Assembly: GCA_036386415.1 (NCBI GenBank)
Contig: DASVVT010000006.1
Location: 38,893 to 102,892, forward strand
DNA length: 64,000 bases
Reading direction: 5' to 3'
From: DASVVT01 sp036386415
Lineage (GTDB): Bacteria; Acidobacteriota; Blastocatellia; Pyrinomonadales; Pyrinomonadaceae
Shown here: positions 60,932-64,000 of the stretch, one piece after another
How the letters are laid out: every line of letters starts with the position of its first letter
How positions within the stretch are numbered: position 1 is the stretch's first letter
Translations under genes and position numbers: made by a program
Notes under the pieces: model-generated
What the model was told of the DNA's origin: nothing
What the model saw: only the letters and a program-made list of their open reading frames with translations
Databases searched by the model: none

Positions 60932-60976
60932 GGCATATCAGTAGTCCACGACACCAGTCGTGGGCTACTGATATGC
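60932..60976. repeat. REP-like hairpin
   Basis: 21-bp arms GGCATATCAGTAGTCCACGA(C) and the complementary side around ACCA, with one G-T type mismatch. It lies between the egtB stop and the kinase start on the minus strand and may insulate the two. Confidence 0.88.
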
Positions 60977-61019
60977 CGCGCCTCCGGCGCTTTCGTCCCA
61001 TCAAAGGCGCGCAGCTCTT

Positions 61020-62327
61020 TTAAACATCTTCTGCGCAACGTATGCCTGCAAAAGCAATACGAAAATGGCGACGGAAAAAGTTTCGAAAGGAGGTGCGCAA
61101 GAGGGGCGCACGCGTCGCCCACGAGCCGCCTTTCAGCACACGGTGATCGCCGTCGAACCACACTTCAGAGTATTCCGGGTAGGGGAAAGCGCTGTAGCCC
61201 GGAAAGCCATCGAAGGCAGAGGCCGTCCATTCCCAGACGTTGCCCGTCATGTCCAGGCAGCCATAAGGGCTCGCGCCCTCCGGGAAAGCTCCGACAGGGG
61301 TTGTCCCCCAGAAGGCGTTGTTGAAGTTAGAGAGCGCAGGCCGGGGCGCTTCGTCCCCCCAACTGAAACGACGCTTGCGAGAGCGCGCTTCGTCCCACGA
61401 GGCGGCCTTTTCCCACTCGGCCTCTGTCGGCAGACGCTTTCCTACAGAACGCGCGTAAGCATCTGCTTCGTACCAACTGATACCGACGACCGGATGCTGC
61501 GGGTCGATTGAGCCCTCGTCGAACATTCCGCGCACACGCCAGGCCCCTTTGCAGCCGTCGCCTCCTTCAGACCAGTAGAGCGGGCACGTCCAGCCTTCTC
61601 GCTCGCGCCAGCCCCATCCCTCGTCGCTCCACCACTCGCGCCGCTCGTAGCCGCGCTCCTCTACAAAGCGCGCATACTCTTCATTGGTCGTCAGAAGTCG
61701 ATCTATCTTGAATGCCGGAACGTCCACGCTGTGCGCCGGAAGCTCGTTGTCGTAGGCGAAAGACGACCAGACCGAGCCCATCTCGAAAGGGCCTGCGGGA
61801 ATCCTCATCATCTCGCGCCCGGCTGGTCTGTAAGCTGTCAGCTTATCGCTTGAGAGCGGTCGCCGTTTTTTCTCAGGCGAGAGCAGGTGCAGCAAGTATG
61901 CGAGCGTCTCCTGATGCTGGTACTCATGTTGCAGCACCAGGTGAAAGATATAAGCATCGCGCAGCAACGGGACACTGTCGTCGAAATGGATTTCATCCAG
62001 AGCGCGGAAGACGCCCTCTCTGACGCGCGCGAGAAAGTTCTCCATCTCGCGGCGCGAGGGAAGATTCTTCGACTCTTCGCGGGGCGTATTGATGGGATCG
62101 AAGATGCGCTCATAACGCTCGTCGGGCGCGTCCTGCCCCATCAGCTTCTGCAAAATCCAGTAGGCCTCGAAGACGCCTATGTGAGCCAGATGCCAGATCA
62201 CCGGGCGGAAGCCGAAGCCCGGACTTTCGTGTAGATCATCCTCCTTCGCCATGTCGAAGAGCCTGAGGGTGTCGGCACGCGCCGCCGTCATCAACTCTCT
62301 GATCTCTTTCGCATATACAGCAGCCAT
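61020..62327 (-). CDS. egtB: EgtB-like iron(II) sulfoxide synthase (ergothioneine)
   Basis: 435 residues from ATG 62327 (GGAG 9 nt upstream); ATG 62342 adds five residues. The N-terminal DinB-like domain carries an iron-binding pattern: PVIWHLAHIGVFEAYWI and LVLQHEYQHQETLAY (HxxxxHxE-type). The C-terminal FGE-sulfatase-like domain has MRIPAGPFEMGS, PVVGISWYEADAYARSVGKR, TEAEWEKAA and DMTGNVWEWTASAF. EgtB joins cysteine or gamma-Glu-Cys to trimethylhistidine with O2. The methyltransferase gene egtD lies 570 bp away on the opposite strand. Confidence 0.88.
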   Translation of the reverse strand: MAAVYAKEIRELMTAARADTLRLFDMAKEDDLHESPGFGFRPVIWHLAHIGVFEAYWILQKLMGQDAPDERYERIFDPINTPREESKNLPSRREMENFLARVREGVFRALDEIHFDDSVPLLRDAYIFHLVLQHEYQHQETLAYLLHLLSPEKKRRPLSSDKLTAYRPAGREMMRIPAGPFEMGSVWSSFAYDNELPAHSVDVPAFKIDRLLTTNEEYARFVEERGYERREWWSDEGWGWREREGWTCPLYWSEGGDGCKGAWRVRGMFDEGSIDPQHPVVGISWYEADAYARSVGKRLPTEAEWEKAASWDEARSRKRRFSWGDEAPRPALSNFNNAFWGTTPVGAFPEGASPYGCLDMTGNVWEWTASAFDGFPGYSAFPYPEYSEVWFDGDHRVLKGGSWATRAPLLRTSFRNFFRRHFRIAFAGIRCAEDV

Positions 62328-62529
62328 GAAGGCTTTCTCCATCCCCAAGAGTGCGGCGCGCTTTCCGTCAAACCGGAGCGCGAGACAGGTGTTGATAATG
62401 ACCCGCAATGCGCTATCATAGCAAGTATCTGGAATAAACAGTGACGCAGGGGAATCTTAGGCGGTGGGTCAGTTTGCCTTACTACAGGATTTGTTCGAGG
62501 GGGAATATGATGACGCGAAAGGAGAGCAA

Positions 62530-62790
62530 ATGCCAACACCTCGAGAAAAGGTTGAGTGTGGGTTATGGCTGATAGAAGAGGCAATTGTAGAATTGCTTAC
62601 ACAGCGTGGAGACTGGGTAAAGCATTCTGAAATCCAAGACGAGTTGAACCTGCGTTCTGAATACAAAGGCGGGTATAAGGGTTTCTTGTCTGGCCGCATC
62701 CTTGAGAGACTAGTCGAGCAGAACCGCGTAGTCAGCGCGGGTGGTGGCAGGGGTAGAGAGACTAGTTTCCGCATAGCAGATTCAAACTGA
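62530..62790 (+). CDS. Small winged-helix-like DNA-binding protein
   Basis: 86 residues from ATG 62530, with AAAGGAGA 6 nt upstream. Pattern of a winged helix: EAIVELLTQRGDWVKHSEIQ, DELNLRSEYKGGYKGFLSGR, then ILERLVEQNRVVSAGGGRGR and a final strand (TSFRIADS). It resembles short wHTH proteins found beside restriction or regulatory genes. It lies between egtB and egtD, in the egtD direction, and could regulate them; this is inference. Confidence 0.65.
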   Translation: MPTPREKVECGLWLIEEAIVELLTQRGDWVKHSEIQDELNLRSEYKGGYKGFLSGRILERLVEQNRVVSAGGGRGRETSFRIADSN

Positions 62791-62824
62791 CCTGCTACTG
62801 AATTTTATTAGATGATAGATTTGT

Positions 62825-62882
62825 GATTTTGAAAAGCTTCAGACCCTCTCAATCGCAGATCAAAAATCTAAAATCAAAAATC
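62825..62882. repeat. Intergenic inverted repeat of AAAATC words
   Basis: GATTTGTGATTTTGAAAAG on the left and GATCAAAAATCTAAAATC plus AAAAATCC on the right. The style is like the short tandem heptamers of cyanobacteria. It lies just before egtD. Confidence 0.7.
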
Positions 62883-62899
62883 CTCCGAGGAGACGATGA

Positions 62900-63907
62900 G
62901 TGTCGCAAGTGACTTTGGATTATCTTTCCGCCAACAGGTTGGTGATACATAATCTCGTCCGCGCAGAGGCGCAGTCCAGCCTGGCGGAAGACGTGCGGCT
63001 TGGACTCTCAGGAGAGCCCAAACGACTGTTCCCCAAATATTTCTACGACGAGCTGGGCTCGCAGCTCTTCGAGGCCATCTGTCTCCTGCCGGAGTATTAC
63101 CTGACGCGCGCCGAGAACGAGATTCTCGCGCGCTCTGCCGACGAGATCGTGAGCGCCGTTGAGGGGCAAAGGACGCTGCTTGAGCTGGGCAGCGGCAGCG
63201 CCTCGAAGACGCGCTGCATTATCGAAGCCCTGCTCAGGCAGCAGGACGATCTTCTCTACATCCCTGTGGACATCTCCGCCTCCGCGCTTGAGACAAGCTC
63301 GCGCGTCCTGCTGCAATCTTACCCAAGACTTCGCATCCGCGCCTATGCGAGCGATTACTACGACGGTTTCACGGCGCTCCGCCGCGAGGACAGAGGCCGC
63401 ACGCTCGCGCTCTTTCTCGGCTCGAACATAGGCAATTTTGACGCCGACGAGACGCACACGTTTCTTCGTGCGCTGCGCGGGGTGCTGCAAGAAGGTGATG
63501 CGCTGCTGCTCGGCGCAGACCTCAGAAAGCGCGCAGACATTCTCGAAGCGGCTTATGATGACGCGCTCGGCGTGACCGCCGCATTCAATCTCAACCTGCT
63601 CGCGCGCATCAACCGCGAGTTGGATGCCGATTTCAACCTGCGCGCTTTCAAACATTATGTACGGTATGACGAAGACCTGGGACGCATAGAAGTTTACATA
63701 GAGAGCCTGCGCGCACAGGCTGTTCGCCTCCGCAAGCTAGACCTCGACATCCATCTCGCCGCTGGCGAGCGTATACATACGGAGAACTCTTACAAGTATG
63801 ATCTGGAAGGCTTATCCAGGCTGGCGAGTGAGACGGGCTTTACGCGCACGCATACATGGCTGGACAAGGCGGAACGCTTCAGCAGCAACCTCTTCATGGC
63901 GGAGTAA
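62900..63907 (+). CDS. egtD: L-histidine N-alpha-methyltransferase (ergothioneine)
   Basis: 335 residues. GTG 62900 with GGAG 7 nt upstream; an ATG 4 bases earlier is out of frame. EgtD signatures: LPKYFYDELGS-like PKYFYDELGSQLFEAICLLP, EYYLTRAENEIL, SAM-binding LLELGSGSASKTRCIIEALL, LFLGSNIGNFD, and the late ENSYKYDLEGLSRLASETGF. It trimethylates histidine to hercynine, the first step of ergothioneine synthesis. The partner enzyme EgtB is encoded upstream on the other strand. Confidence 0.94.
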   Translation: MSQVTLDYLSANRLVIHNLVRAEAQSSLAEDVRLGLSGEPKRLFPKYFYDELGSQLFEAICLLPEYYLTRAENEILARSADEIVSAVEGQRTLLELGSGSASKTRCIIEALLRQQDDLLYIPVDISASALETSSRVLLQSYPRLRIRAYASDYYDGFTALRREDRGRTLALFLGSNIGNFDADETHTFLRALRGVLQEGDALLLGADLRKRADILEAAYDDALGVTAAFNLNLLARINRELDADFNLRAFKHYVRYDEDLGRIEVYIESLRAQAVRLRKLDLDIHLAAGERIHTENSYKYDLEGLSRLASETGFTRTHTWLDKAERFSSNLFMAE

Positions 63908-64000
63908 CGAGTGCCGATTGCGGAATGCGGATTTCGGATTGCGGATTGGCGCTTCAGGAATCTCGAATCTGAAATCTGAGTGCTGAGACTACAAATCTTT
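63908..64000. repeat. Intergenic repeat of ATGCGGATTTCGG words
   Basis: GCGGAATGCGGATTTCGGAT and TGCGGATTGG are the complement of the word set at 6430-6460 (AATCCGCAATCC, AAAATCCGCATTCC). It is followed by AATCTCGAATCTGAAATCTG. The element runs past the window end. Confidence 0.7.

Noticed and set aside
60897..61004. N-terminal extension of the PD40 kinase
   Set aside because: The added codons translate a REP-like hairpin; the kinase domain begins right after ATG 60896.

Overview
The window looks like chromosomal DNA from a soil or freshwater bacterium, most likely an Acidobacteriota (Blastocatellia-like) organism. This is inference from gene content, not a phylogeny. The pointers are a PD40-repeat Ser/Thr kinase, DUF885 and M49 secreted peptidases, an EgtB/EgtD pair, a high-G+C core, and many intergenic hairpins built from reiterated short words.

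Layout. Positions 1-2102 (minus) hold the 5' part of thioredoxin reductase, interrupted exactly between the two catalytic cysteines by a 396-residue LAGLIDADG intein. At 2.5-3.4 kb is a secreted Cys-rich peptide next to a membrane-anchored thioredoxin-like protein. At 4-6.7 kb lie 3-hydroxyacyl-CoA dehydrogenase, a PilZ protein and enoyl-CoA hydratase. A tRNA-Ala(GGC) at 6757-6829 is followed by two tandem islands bounded by copies of the tRNA 3' end at 14222-14252 and 21747-21790.

Island 1 (6.8-14.25 kb) carries a sigma-like protein, two divergently transcribed GHKL ATPases, a small basic protein, a DruA-family (DUF4338) protein and a PD-(D/E)XK-like nuclease. Two divergent promoters carry the same operator inside their 17-bp spacers. 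This is the best candidate for an undescribed defence system. Island 2 (14.25-21.8 kb) begins with an integrase remnant and is otherwise an integron cassette array without integrase (CALIN). It has eight attC sites and minus-strand cassettes encoding a TIR-TM-PASTA protein, a broken toxin-antitoxin pair, a DUF4157 metalloprotease-like protein, ankyrin repeats and unknown proteins.

The 21.9-26.7 kb region is a potassium locus on the minus strand: Kup transporter, KdpE-like regulator, a c-di-AMP (ydaO-type) riboswitch, a small membrane protein and a short KdpD-like kinase. Two sets of phased TAAAG boxes sit at the two promoters. The rest is ordinary core sequence: secreted metallopeptidases (HEXXH, M49, DUF885, M1), a secreted PfpI-like protein with a LytS/LytTR two-component pair, a POT peptide transporter, FGGY kinase-transketolase-RpiB, a TolC-like protein, lipid kinase, quinone oxidoreductase, globin, Uma2 nuclease, PLD and EEP enzymes, a PD40 kinase, and ergothioneine genes (egtB, egtD). 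Intergenic gaps carry several families of long inverted repeats.
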